Source: CAZOWM01 sp964583615 (GTDB lineage: Bacteria; Spirochaetota; B62-G9; DRHN01). Taken from it: 64,000 nucleotides of DNA. Below the pieces are notes generated by a model. That model ran no database searches. It saw only the letters and a program-made list of their open reading frames with translations, and was not told where the DNA came from. This document shows, one piece after another, positions 1-8,722 of the stretch; position 1 is the stretch's first letter; each line of letters begins with the position of its first letter. The stretch spans positions 18,798-82,797 of the forward strand of contig CAZOWM010000009.1 in assembly GCA_964583615.1 (NCBI GenBank), given 5' to 3'. Both the position numbers and the translations under genes were made by a program.

Positions 1-1160
1 TTTCGAATATCAGCGGTGCGCCTTTCATAAAGGTCGAAGCAACCAAATACACAGAGGTCGGGTATGTAGGACGAGATGTGGAAAGTATGATTAGAGACCT
101 CACCAATATTTCGATAAATGATGTGAAAAAGGAAATGAGCGAGGAGGTTGAGCAGCTCGCGAAGGAACGTGCTGAAGACGATCTTCTTGATATCCTGCTT
201 CCTCCGATTTCCTTCCCGAAAAGGACGCCCGAGGCACAGGGAAGCGTTGTCTCCACCGGCGCAGGGGCTGAGGGAAAGCGGAGAAATACCCGGGAGCGGT
301 TCAGAGAGATGTTAAAAAAAGGCGAGCTCGAGGAAAAGGTTATCGAAATCGAGGTGAAACAATCGCGCCCGCAGGTGCTGGGTATGTTCGCGGGAACGGG
401 ACTCGAGGACATGGACCAGAACCTTTCGAATATGTTCGGCAATATCTTTCCGGAAAAAAAGAAGAGGAAAAAAGTAACTGTGAAAGAGGCACGAAAGGTC
501 CTGGAGGAGGAGGAGAGGGACAAGCTTATCGATATGGACAAGGTGGTGAAGGTCGCAGTCGAGCGTGTGGAGCAGTCGGGGATTGTGTTTCTCGACGAGA
601 TCGACAAGATTGCGCAAAAGGGAACAGTGCACGGACCGGATGTTTCACGAGAGGGGGTACAGCGTGACATACTTCCCATTGTCGAGGGTTCCACAGTAAT
701 GACGAAGTACGGTGCTGTGCGTACCCATCACATCCTGTTTATCGCTGCCGGTGCGTTTCATATGAGCAAGCCCTCCGATCTCATTCCAGAGCTGCAGGGA
801 AGATTTCCTATCAGAGTGGAGCTGAAGAGCCTGTCTACTGATGATCTTGAAAAAATCCTCACCCAGCCCAAGAACGCGCTTGTAAAGCAGTATTCTGCGC
901 TTCTCGAAACCGAAGGGGTTGATCTCGATTTCAAACCGGAGGCGATACAAGAAATCGCGAAAATCGCGACCTTCGTGAATTCCCAGACAGAGAACATCGG
1001 TGCACGGCGTCTTTATACGATCATGGAGCTTTTGCTCGAAGATGTGTCATTCAATGCTCCCGAATTGAAAGGGCAGAAGATACCGATTACAGTGGATTAC
1101 GTGAGGTCGAAACTCAAGGATGTGCTCGCGGATAAAGACCTGTCAAAATACATACTATAG
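1..1160 (+). CDS. hslU: HslU, ATPase subunit of the HslUV (ClpYQ) protease, 5' partial
   Basis: The reading frame is already open at base 3 and ends at 1160, so the N-terminus with Walker A lies outside the window. The visible protein starts in the conserved stretch containing VGYVGRDVESM, then has the variable I-domain, a Walker B segment (VFLDEIDKIA), the ELQGRFPIRVEL segment and a sensor-2 GARRL motif near the end, in the order expected of HslU. HslU is an AAA+ unfoldase that feeds substrates to the HslV peptidase in the cytoplasm. It sits 61 bases upstream of flgB. hslU preceding flgB is a known spirochaete arrangement, so it may be co-transcribed with the motility genes. Confidence 0.95.
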   Translation, partial: SNISGAPFIKVEATKYTEVGYVGRDVESMIRDLTNISINDVKKEMSEEVEQLAKERAEDDLLDILLPPISFPKRTPEAQGSVVSTGAGAEGKRRNTRERFREMLKKGELEEKVIEIEVKQSRPQVLGMFAGTGLEDMDQNLSNMFGNIFPEKKKRKKVTVKEARKVLEEEERDKLIDMDKVVKVAVERVEQSGIVFLDEIDKIAQKGTVHGPDVSREGVQRDILPIVEGSTVMTKYGAVRTHHILFIAAGAFHMSKPSDLIPELQGRFPIRVELKSLSTDDLEKILTQPKNALVKQYSALLETEGVDLDFKPEAIQEIAKIATFVNSQTENIGARRLYTIMELLLEDVSFNAPELKGQKIPITVDYVRSKLKDVLADKDLSKYIL

Positions 1161-1221
1161 GGTTTTATGATTTTTCCGAAAATGTAGGTAAAGCGGTATG
1201 AGATGAGGAGGGAGACGGACT

Positions 1222-1638
1222 GTGTTTCTGAATTCGGGATTTATGCAGACGCAGGACATCCTGCAGAGGGCTATGTCCGCTTCGCTGGTGCGACAGGAAG
1301 TCATTGCCGACAACATTGCGAATGCAGATACACCGCATTTCAAGCGGAGTGAGGTGGCATTTGAGAGTGAGCTGCTTCGTGCGCTCAGCTCAGAAGACCC
1401 GCATCCCTTCCCTGCGGCCATGACGCACCCGAGACATATCTCCTTTTCCCGACCCATGGATTACCGTGAGGTGAAGCCGATCGTGTACCTTGACTATTCG
1501 ACGACGTACAGAAACGACGGCAACAATGTTGACATTGAAAAGGAAATGGTCGACGCACGGGAGAACGCTCTTCGGTATATGGCTATGACGCAGCGCGTGA
1601 GTGATAACTTTCGGCTCCTTGACATTGTGATGAGGTAA
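1222..1638 (+). CDS. flgB: Flagellar proximal rod protein FlgB
   Basis: 138 residues, a normal length for FlgB. The N-terminal part has the rod-family pattern (VRQEVIADNIANADTPHFKR) and the C-terminus has the matching amphipathic helix that packs against it. FlgB forms part of the proximal rod and is exported by the flagellar type III system without a cleaved signal. The start is a GTG at 1222, supported by an AGGAGGGA Shine-Dalgarno eight bases upstream; no ATG is better placed. It is the first flagellar gene of the locus and is followed after five bases by flgC. Confidence 0.95.
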   Translation: MFLNSGFMQTQDILQRAMSASLVRQEVIADNIANADTPHFKRSEVAFESELLRALSSEDPHPFPAAMTHPRHISFSRPMDYREVKPIVYLDYSTTYRNDGNNVDIEKEMVDARENALRYMAMTQRVSDNFRLLDIVMR

Positions 1639-1643
1639 ACGAA

Positions 1644-2102
1644 ATGGGAATATTTACAGCAATGAATATCGCATCTTCAGGTCTCACCGCTCAGCGTTTG
1701 CGAATGGACGTGATATCCAACAATATAGCAAACGCAACGACAACGCGAACCACCGACGGAGGACCTTTTAGACGGAAGAGAGTGGTGCTTCGACCGAGAA
1801 ATGACGACCTGGAGTTCCGGACACGTCTTTTACCGCAGGCCCTGTGGCGGGGAATAGGAGAAGGTGTGCGTGCCATAAAAATCGAGGAAGATCGGAGTCC
1901 TTCGCGGCTGGTCTATGACCCGACTCATCCTGATGCGATACAAACCGGACCGCAGAAGGGTTATGTGAAGTTTCCGAATGTGAATATTGTCACTGAAATG
2001 GTTGACATGATCTCTGCAAGCAGGGCATACGAGGCGAATGTGACGATTATTCAAAACTCGAGCCAGATGTTCATGAGAGGGCTCGAGATTGGACGCAGAT
2101 AG
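1644..2102 (+). CDS. flgC: Flagellar proximal rod protein FlgC
   Basis: 152 residues with the FlgC signature: an N-terminal helix ending in VISNNIANATTTRT and a C-terminal MVDMISASRAYEANV helix. FlgC is a proximal rod subunit assembled after FlgB in the periplasm. It follows flgB with a five-base gap and precedes fliE, the standard flgBC-fliE order. Length and both terminal helices are intact. Confidence 0.95.
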   Translation: MGIFTAMNIASSGLTAQRLRMDVISNNIANATTTRTTDGGPFRRKRVVLRPRNDDLEFRTRLLPQALWRGIGEGVRAIKIEEDRSPSRLVYDPTHPDAIQTGPQKGYVKFPNVNIVTEMVDMISASRAYEANVTIIQNSSQMFMRGLEIGRR

Positions 2103-2159
2103 TGGGTAACCTCTGTGAGAGAACGATGAACTTTTTCGTATGGGGAAATGGAGGAGAGC

Positions 2160-2483
2160 ATGGTGAATGTGCACGGTAATGATGTATTTATGAATGCAAC
2201 CCATGGGGCGCATTTCGGGTTTGTTGAGAGGCAGAAAGGCGCGAAGAGTGGACAAGATTTCGTTACGGAATTTTCCAATGCCTTGAAAGACGCGCTCTAC
2301 AGGGTAAATGATCTTCAGCTCCAATCGGACGGGCTGACAAAAGCACTCGCGGTAAGGCCGGATACGGTGGACATTCATGACGTGACCATCGCAGCGGAAA
2401 AGGCGCGCACCTCACTTCTTCTCACAAAATCGATTGTGGAGAGGATCACGCAGGCGTACAGGGAGCTCATCAACATGCGGTAA
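2160..2483 (+). CDS. fliE: Flagellar hook-basal body complex protein FliE
   Basis: A small (107 residue) rod-base protein that joins the MS-ring to the rod. The C-terminal half contains the typical DVTIAAEKARTSLLLTKSIVERITQAY-type helix (seen here from about residue 70), shared by FliE proteins. Two starts are possible: ATG at 2148 and ATG at 2160. The second has GGAGGA five bases upstream and is preferred. It lies between flgC and fliF as in other spirochaetes. Confidence 0.9.
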   Translation: MVNVHGNDVFMNATHGAHFGFVERQKGAKSGQDFVTEFSNALKDALYRVNDLQLQSDGLTKALAVRPDTVDIHDVTIAAEKARTSLLLTKSIVERITQAYRELINMR

Positions 2484-2530
2484 GCGCGAAGAGTCTCATG
2501 GGTTGGTAACCCGATCGTTGGGAGGGGAGA

Positions 2531-4234
2531 ATGGATGCATTCTTTAAGAAGATTCTGGAAAATGCAAAAAATTTGCTTTCCAAGCTGAACCGGACGCAGA
2601 AACTGATTCTCATCGGAGTCGTCGCGCTCGTCATCGTCGGGTTCTTCTTCCTCATATCTTTCTCATCAAAACAAACCGAAGCACTTCTTTTTCGGACCCC
2701 GCTCGAGCAGTATGACTACATGCGGATTACAAACAAGCTCACTGAATGGGGTATGGATTACAAATCCCGTAATGACGAGTTTATCGTGGTACAGGATGAA
2801 AGTACGAGTGCGTATTTGCGGATGAAGCTCGGACAGGCGGGGATTCTTCCAAGCGGTATCAAAGGCTGGGAGCTGTTTGACACACAGTCCTGGACGACAA
2901 CGGATTTCGAAAGGGACGTGAACAAGCGGCGGGCAATCATCGGTGAAATCACGCGCCATGTAAAACTGCTCGATGATGTGGAGGAAGTGAGCATACAGGT
3001 GACCATGCCGGAGCCACAGCTCTACATCGACAACGAAGAGCCCTATACGGCGTCCGTCATCATCACCCCGTCGCCTTATTCGGATATACTTACTAACAAG
3101 AAGAAAATCCAGGGCATCATCGATCTTATCGCCTTCGGAGTGGACAGGCTGAAGCCGGAAAACGTGGTCGTCACCGACAACCACGGCAATATCCTTTCTG
3201 ATTTTGATAAGGATGACGAAGTCACTTATCTCACCCGGGCGAAGGAGGAGTGGAAGATCAAAGAGAAACTCAGATTGAAGATGCAGGCGGAGATCAGCGA
3301 AAAGCTGAGGTCCGTACTGGGGAGGGACAAAGTGGATGTGTCTGTCGAGGTTGACCTGGATTTTGATCAGAAAGAGGTGGAGAAAACGGAGTTCATCCCG
3401 ATCGTCAAAATACAGGACAATCCGGAAACCCCCTATGACGAGACTGAAGTCGAGCTGAACGTGGTGAGAAGCGAAAAAGACACGAAGGAATACTTTGAGG
3501 GTGTCGGGTTTGTACCGGAGGGGCCTCCAGGGGTAGAACCGAACATCCCGCCGGGATACAAGGAAGCACTTGGAGAAGGGACGAAGTACGAGAAAACAGA
3601 GAACGTGAAAAATTACGAAATCAGTCAGCAGGTTTCACGCATCGAGTCTGCACCGTACAAAATCAAGAGAATCTCCGCTGCAGTCTGGGTAGACGGCACA
3701 TGGAAGAAGGTCTTCGGTGATGACGGAAAACCGGTCATCATGAAAGAGGGGGGTATCAAACGTGAATATATTGTCCGCACTAAGGAAGAGATGCGAAGCT
3801 ATGAAGAGATTGTAAAGGGAGCGATCGGATACGATCCGTCCAGAAAGGACACCGTCGTTGTGCAGAACATCATGTTCGACAGAATAAAGCAGTTCGAACT
3901 GGAAGATGCGTATATAAAGAGAAGGGAACAGGTCCGCAAGACGCTTCTCTCGGCGCTTATTGCTCTGTTTGCGATATTTATCATTACCCTTGCCTATCGC
4001 GGAATTGCGCGTGAAGTGGCGCGGCGAAAGCGAATAAAGGAAGAAGAGCTCGCGCGTCAACAGCAGCTCATGCGGGAAGCCGCACTGAAAACTGCGGAGG
4101 CAGAGGGAGTCGAGGTCGAGCTCTCCACCGAGGAGAAGGCCCGGCTTGAAATGCAGGAAAACGTAATGAATCTGGCCAGGGAGCATCCGGAGGACGTGGC
4201 GAAACTCATCAGAACCTGGCTTGCTGAAGAGTAA
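2531..4234 (+). CDS. fliF: Flagellar MS-ring protein FliF
   Basis: 567 residues, a full-length FliF. A transmembrane helix lies at about residues 25-44, followed by the periplasmic ring-building domains. A second transmembrane helix is near residue 470, followed by a charged cytoplasmic tail that ends in the FliG-binding segment (HPEDVAKLIRTWLAEE). FliF forms the membrane ring on which the switch and export gate assemble. GGGAGGGGAGA upstream of the ATG at 2531 is a strong ribosome binding site. fliG follows after 17 bases, in line with tight stoichiometric coupling of the two partners. Confidence 0.96.
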   Translation: MDAFFKKILENAKNLLSKLNRTQKLILIGVVALVIVGFFFLISFSSKQTEALLFRTPLEQYDYMRITNKLTEWGMDYKSRNDEFIVVQDESTSAYLRMKLGQAGILPSGIKGWELFDTQSWTTTDFERDVNKRRAIIGEITRHVKLLDDVEEVSIQVTMPEPQLYIDNEEPYTASVIITPSPYSDILTNKKKIQGIIDLIAFGVDRLKPENVVVTDNHGNILSDFDKDDEVTYLTRAKEEWKIKEKLRLKMQAEISEKLRSVLGRDKVDVSVEVDLDFDQKEVEKTEFIPIVKIQDNPETPYDETEVELNVVRSEKDTKEYFEGVGFVPEGPPGVEPNIPPGYKEALGEGTKYEKTENVKNYEISQQVSRIESAPYKIKRISAAVWVDGTWKKVFGDDGKPVIMKEGGIKREYIVRTKEEMRSYEEIVKGAIGYDPSRKDTVVVQNIMFDRIKQFELEDAYIKRREQVRKTLLSALIALFAIFIITLAYRGIAREVARRKRIKEEELARQQQLMREAALKTAEAEGVEVELSTEEKARLEMQENVMNLAREHPEDVAKLIRTWLAEE

Positions 4235-4251
4235 ACGAGGAGGAGAAGATC

Positions 4252-5304
4252 ATGGCAAAGGTTCCTGCGAAACCGGTTCAAAGCAGCCACGTTTCAGGAG
4301 GGAAAAAATCACTCACAGGGAGGCAGAAGGCTGCGATTTTTCTCGTAACGCTCGGCTCTGAGATATCAGCAGAGATCTTCAAGCACCTGCGTGAGGATGA
4401 AATAGAACAGCTCACTTTTGAGATAGCCCGTCTCGAAACGGTCGATCCAGGTGAACGGGACAAGGTCCTGATGGAGTTTCAGGAACTGATGATGGCGCAG
4501 GATTTTATCTCTTCAGGTGGAATCGATTATGCCCGTGATTTGCTTGAAAGGGCTCTTGGATCTCAGAAAGCGATCGACATTATCAACCGCTTGACGTCAT
4601 CCTTGCAGGTCAGGCCCTTTGATTTTATTCGCAGGACCGATCCCAGCCACTTATTAAATTTCATTCAGGCGGAGCACCCGCAGACGATTGCTCTGATTCT
4701 CGCATATCTCGAACCGAACAAGGCGTCAATTATTCTCGGCTCTCTCCCTGACGATATCCAGGCAGATGTTGCGAAGCGTATAGCAACAATGGACAGAACC
4801 TCACCTGATACACTGAGAGAGGTGGAAAGGGTTCTGGAAAAGAAGCTTTCAACACTTGCGAGCGAGGATTACACCGCTGCAGGCGGTATCGGAACCATTG
4901 TCGATATTCTCAATCTTGTTGACAGGAGCACGGAAAAGACGATTATTGAGTCACTCGAGGAAGATGATCCTGAGCTCGCAGAAGAGATCAAAAAACGGAT
5001 GTTCATCTTCGACGACATCGTCCTGCTCGATGATCGGGCAATACAGAAAGTGATGCGTGAAGTCGATACCCAGGATCTCGCAAAAGCGCTCAAGGGAGTA
5101 GACTCCGAGGTACAGGATAAGATATTCAGAAATATGAGCAAACGGGCGAGCAGTCTCCTCAAGGAGGACATGGAATTTATGGGGCCTGTGCGGCTGAAGG
5201 ATGTTGAGGAGGCCCAGCAAAAGATCGTGAGTATCATAAGAAAGCTTGAAGAAGCGGGTGAAATCGTTGTTGCCCGTGCGGGTGAGGACGAGCTCGTCAT
5301 TTGA
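4252..5304 (+). CDS. fliG: Flagellar motor switch protein FliG
   Basis: 350 residues with the three FliG domains. The N-terminal domain (to about residue 110) binds FliF, the middle domain carries the EHPQT motif (AEHPQTIALILAYL), and the C-terminal torque domain has the charged helix near FIFDDIVLLDDRAIQKVMREV. FliG is the rotor component touched by the MotA stator. Spirochaetes often have two fliG genes; position next to fliF marks this as the operon copy (usually called FliG2), the one thought to be essential for motor assembly. The start at ATG 4252 follows an AGGAGGAG site. Confidence 0.96.
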   Translation: MAKVPAKPVQSSHVSGGKKSLTGRQKAAIFLVTLGSEISAEIFKHLREDEIEQLTFEIARLETVDPGERDKVLMEFQELMMAQDFISSGGIDYARDLLERALGSQKAIDIINRLTSSLQVRPFDFIRRTDPSHLLNFIQAEHPQTIALILAYLEPNKASIILGSLPDDIQADVAKRIATMDRTSPDTLREVERVLEKKLSTLASEDYTAAGGIGTIVDILNLVDRSTEKTIIESLEEDDPELAEEIKKRMFIFDDIVLLDDRAIQKVMREVDTQDLAKALKGVDSEVQDKIFRNMSKRASSLLKEDMEFMGPVRLKDVEEAQQKIVSIIRKLEEAGEIVVARAGEDELVI

Positions 5305-5380
5305 TACGGTTGAGGAGGCAGATATTTCGAGTAGGTGACTGCCTGCAAGAATCGCAATTCTTTTTGATTGGGAGGCATCC

Positions 5381-6301
5381 TTGGCAAGAAAGATTTTCAA
5401 GGCTTCCGAAGTAAATGAGCTGAAGTCGAAAGTGCTTATCACACCTCCGAGTATCCAGCGAGTGAAGGAGGAGCCTCCAGAGCAGATCGAGGAGGTAGAA
5501 GAGCTGAAAGAAGTTCCTGAGGCCGAGGAAGGAGAGGAAACTGCACTCCGGGACAGAGAGCAGGATAGAGATGAGCTGCTGGAAGAGGCACAAAAAATCA
5601 AAAGTGACGCAGTAGAACAGGCAAAGAAAATAAAAGAAGAGGCCGAAGAAGCCGCGTTCAAGCTCATGCAGAAAAACAGCATTGATGCACGCACGCTAAA
5701 GGAAAAAGCCGAGGCAGAGGCCAAGAGAGCAATCGAGGAAGCGCAGAAGGCAGCAGAGGAGAAAGAGGCAGAGGCGGCTGCAAAAGCAGAGGAGCTGATT
5801 GCACAAGCGCGCACAAAGGGATACCAGGAAGGAAGAGAGGAGGGATTCAAGAAAGGAGAGGAAGAGGTTGAGCGGCTCATCGAACGGCTGCATGTCATAA
5901 TAAACGCGGCGATTGACAAGAGGAAGCTCATCGTTGAGAATACAGAAAAACAGCTTGTTGACCTTGTGATGCTCATTGCCCGCAAGGTGGTCAAGGTCAT
6001 TTCTGAGGCAGAAAGAAAGGTCGTCATTGAAAATGTCAAAGACGCGCTGAAAAAAGTGAGGGGGGAAGCGGATATTACCATTCGGGTGAATACCGTTGAT
6101 CTCAGCCTCACCACAAAGAACAAAAAACATTTCATATCACTCATGGAAAAACTGGAGCATATCACAATAGAGGAGGATAGCCGCATCGATCCCGGCGGGT
6201 GCATAATTGAGACATCATTCGGAGACATCGATGCGCGAATCGCAACGCAGCTCAGTGTGCTGGAAGAAAAGATACGGGAGCTCGTTCCCATCAAGGAGTA
6301 G
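5381..6301 (+). CDS. fliH: Flagellar assembly protein FliH (export ATPase regulator)
   Basis: 306 residues, starting at a TTG (5381) with GGGAGG six bases upstream; no in-frame ATG fits better. Residues about 40-165 are a long, very Glu/Lys/Ala-rich coiled coil, and the C-terminal part resembles the FliH/V-ATPase subunit E-like domain (QLVDLVMLIARKVVKVI). FliH binds FliI and ties the ATPase to the switch. Four bases separate it from fliI, its partner. The glutamate-rich low-complexity stretch explains the long serine-rich antisense reading frame seen opposite. Confidence 0.92.
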   Translation: MARKIFKASEVNELKSKVLITPPSIQRVKEEPPEQIEEVEELKEVPEAEEGEETALRDREQDRDELLEEAQKIKSDAVEQAKKIKEEAEEAAFKLMQKNSIDARTLKEKAEAEAKRAIEEAQKAAEEKEAEAAAKAEELIAQARTKGYQEGREEGFKKGEEEVERLIERLHVIINAAIDKRKLIVENTEKQLVDLVMLIARKVVKVISEAERKVVIENVKDALKKVRGEADITIRVNTVDLSLTTKNKKHFISLMEKLEHITIEEDSRIDPGGCIIETSFGDIDARIATQLSVLEEKIRELVPIKE

Positions 6302-6305
6302 GTGA

Positions 6306-7631
6306 ATGGTGAAGGATATCTTTGAAAAATATATCACCGCACTGGAATCCACTGACACGATTGTGTATTCGGGAGTAGTGAACAAGTCTGTGGGTCTGCT
6401 CCTCGAGAGCAAAGGCCCTCTTGCACACATCGGGGAACTCTGCCGCGTCATTATTCCGGAAACAGACACCAAGATTCCTGCAGAGGTCGTTGGCTTCAAA
6501 AACGGAACCACGCTCCTTTTCCCGTTCAATAATGAAAATGGGATTAAATCGGGGATGAAGGTTGTGGCCACCGGAAAGCCGCTGTCCGCTAAGGTCGGGA
6601 AAGCCCTTCTGGGAAGAGTGATCGACACTCTCGGAGAACCACTGGACGGGAAGGGGAATATCCTCTATGAAGACGAGCGCCCGATTTTCAATTCACCGCC
6701 CCATGTTCTCAGGAGAAAACGGATTACGGACCCGCTCGCAACCGGTATCAAGTCGATCGACGGATGTCTGACGATCGGAAAGGGACAGAGAATCGGGGTT
6801 TTTTCAGGGAGCGGAATTGGCAAAAGCATTCTCCTGGGGATGATGGCAAAACACACCAGTGCGGATGTAAACGTTATTGCGCTGATTGGAGAGAGGGGAA
6901 GGGAGGTTCGCGACTTTATCGAACGTGAACTCGGAGAGGATGGATTGAAACGGTCCGTTGTCGTTGTTGCAACATCGGACCAGGCGCCGATCGCAAGAAT
7001 TCGGGGAGCATATCTTGCCACAGCTATTGCCGAATATTTCAGGGACCAGGGAAAGGATGTACTCTTTATGATGGATTCGATCACCCGGTTTGCCAGAGCA
7101 CAGCGGGAGATTGGGCTCGCAGTTGGGGAACCGCCTGCCACAAAGGGGTACACGCCAAGCGTGTTTTCCATACTCCCGAAGCTTCTTGAGCGAAGCGGGA
7201 TGGGGGAGACAGGTTCGATTACCGGGATATACGCCGTGCTTGTTGAAGGTGACGACATAAACGAGCCGATATCTGACGCTGTGCGCGGTGTGCTCGACGG
7301 TCATGTCGTACTCTCGCGAAAACTTGCGGAAAAAAATCATTATCCCGCGGTCGATGTGCTCGCGAGCATCAGCAGGCTTACCCCCTATATCACAACTCCG
7401 GAACACAAGCACGGGATTGAACAGATAAAACAGGTTTTATCTTATTATTATGACGCTGAAGACCTCATACAGATCGGCGCTTATGTAAAAGGATCGGATC
7501 CAAAAGTGGACTGGGCGGTGGAAAAAATCGATGCAGTGAGAACGTTTCTTCAGCAGGGTATGAATGAAGGGTTCGGTTTCGATGAGGTCAAAGGTATGCT
7601 CCTGTCTATTTTTGAGGAAAACAGGGAGTAA
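6306..7631 (+). CDS. fliI: Flagellum-specific ATP synthase FliI
   Basis: 441 residues, with the RecA-like ATPase fold of F1-beta relatives. Walker A is SGSGIGKSILL, Walker B is VLFMMDSITRFARAQRE, and the export-ATPase signature GEPPATKGYTPSVFS follows directly. FliI powers or primes the flagellar type III export apparatus at the inner face of the membrane, working with FliH and FliJ, encoded on either side. The ATG at 6306 lies four bases after the fliH stop. All catalytic motifs look intact. Confidence 0.97.
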   Translation: MVKDIFEKYITALESTDTIVYSGVVNKSVGLLLESKGPLAHIGELCRVIIPETDTKIPAEVVGFKNGTTLLFPFNNENGIKSGMKVVATGKPLSAKVGKALLGRVIDTLGEPLDGKGNILYEDERPIFNSPPHVLRRKRITDPLATGIKSIDGCLTIGKGQRIGVFSGSGIGKSILLGMMAKHTSADVNVIALIGERGREVRDFIERELGEDGLKRSVVVVATSDQAPIARIRGAYLATAIAEYFRDQGKDVLFMMDSITRFARAQREIGLAVGEPPATKGYTPSVFSILPKLLERSGMGETGSITGIYAVLVEGDDINEPISDAVRGVLDGHVVLSRKLAEKNHYPAVDVLASISRLTPYITTPEHKHGIEQIKQVLSYYYDAEDLIQIGAYVKGSDPKVDWAVEKIDAVRTFLQQGMNEGFGFDEVKGMLLSIFEENRE

Positions 7632-8111
7632 ATGATGCAGAGGTTCTGGTTCAGACTCGAAAATATACTCAGGCTCAGGAAAAAGATCGAAGAAGGAGCC
7701 GAGCGTGAGTTTGCGAAGCGCAGGGTGGAGCTTTTACTGATAGCTCAGGAAATGGACAATCAGCATAAGAAGCTGAAGGAGTTCTTGAGGGAAAACACTC
7801 TCAAGGGAGGGGTGTACACCGCTTTAGAGCTGGTATGGATAGACGACTATATAACTCGATCTCACCGGACGATAGAGCGGCTCGGATCGAAAAAAGAGGA
7901 AAAACAATACCAGGTGAGTGAAGCGCTGGGTATTCTGCGGGAAGCAAAAAAAAAACGGAAAGTTATTGAAGTCCTCAAAGAACGTCAGTGGCAGCGCTAC
8001 TGTGAGGAGCTTTACAGAACGGAGAACAGTGAACTTGACGATATAAACCAGAAAATCGGTTTGAACAAGGAGAGGCTGACTATTGAGGATACTCCTGTGG
8101 AGGATATGTAA
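7632..8111 (+). CDS. fliJ: Flagellar export chaperone/stalk protein FliJ
   Basis: 159 residues predicted almost entirely as helical coiled coil, very rich in Lys, Arg and Glu, the usual FliJ character (N-term MMQRFWFRLENILRLRKK). FliJ sits in the FliI hexamer like the gamma stalk of F1 and links it to FlhA. It starts directly at the fliI stop (ATGATG at 7632/7635) and its TAA overlaps the next ATG by one base. A run of ten A residues at 7946-7955 encodes three lysines and could promote polymerase slippage. Confidence 0.85.
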   Translation: MMQRFWFRLENILRLRKKIEEGAEREFAKRRVELLLIAQEMDNQHKKLKEFLRENTLKGGVYTALELVWIDDYITRSHRTIERLGSKKEEKQYQVSEALGILREAKKKRKVIEVLKERQWQRYCEELYRTENSELDDINQKIGLNKERLTIEDTPVEDM

Positions 8112-8722
8112 TGTCTGAAGGAAGCGTGTTTGAGAACATCGGTCGAGTGCTTTTACGAATCGATGAGATCAAAAAAAGATTCGGTTGTGGGAAAAATCCG
8201 GACCAGGGCGTTTCGTTCGAAAGCAGTCTTGAACAGGTGAACGCGAAGCAGGATGCAGCGTGCGTTCCGGAGGGCGCTCTATTGGCGGGAGATGGCCCTG
8301 AATCTGAAGTACAGACGCAGCCCGCTCTCTACAATAAGATCATCGAGGTTGCTTCTGAGAAATTCAGGATTCCGACCTCTCTTATCAAGGCGGTGATCCA
8401 ACAGGAATCGAGTTTTGACAGTAACGCAGTTTCAAATAAAGGCGCAATCGGCCTCATGCAGCTTATGCCCGGCACCGCTGACCTTCTTGGTGTCTCAGAC
8501 TCCTATGATGCAGAGGAAAATATCATGGGGGGGACGAGATATTTACGGGAACTGATCAATCTCTACGGAGGCAATCTGAACAGAGCGCTTGCCGCGTACA
8601 ACGCCGGCCCTGAACGCGCACGGGTGGGTATACCTGATATTCGGGAGACAAAGGATTTTATTGCTTCTGTGTTGCGCAAATATGACGAGTTCTCTCAATA
8701 CAGTGATGAAGAGGGATTTTAA
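8111..8722 (+). CDS. Lytic transglycosylase (SLT domain) of the flagellar operon
   Basis: 203 residues. Residues about 75-190 form an SLT/goose-lysozyme-type domain with catalytic Glu in IQQESSFDSNAVS, then GAIGLMQLMPGTA and ALAAYNAGP, all hallmarks of family 1 lytic transglycosylases. These cleave peptidoglycan. No Sec signal peptide is visible. The N-terminus (a VLLRIDEIKKRFG-type helix followed by a FESSLEQV segment) resembles the start of other flagellar-operon transglycosylases, so export by the flagellar type III system, as for FlgJ, is plausible. It shares one base with both fliJ and flbB. A role in opening the wall for the rod is inferred from context. Confidence 0.88.
   Translation: MSEGSVFENIGRVLLRIDEIKKRFGCGKNPDQGVSFESSLEQVNAKQDAACVPEGALLAGDGPESEVQTQPALYNKIIEVASEKFRIPTSLIKAVIQQESSFDSNAVSNKGAIGLMQLMPGTADLLGVSDSYDAEENIMGGTRYLRELINLYGGNLNRALAAYNAGPERARVGIPDIRETKDFIASVLRKYDEFSQYSDEEGF

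Noticed and set aside
4951..6294. Long minus-strand open frame (447 codons, very serine-rich) opposite fliG/fliH
   Set aside because: Its composition mirrors the Glu/Lys-rich codons of fliH and fliG on the other strand; no start signal or known domain.
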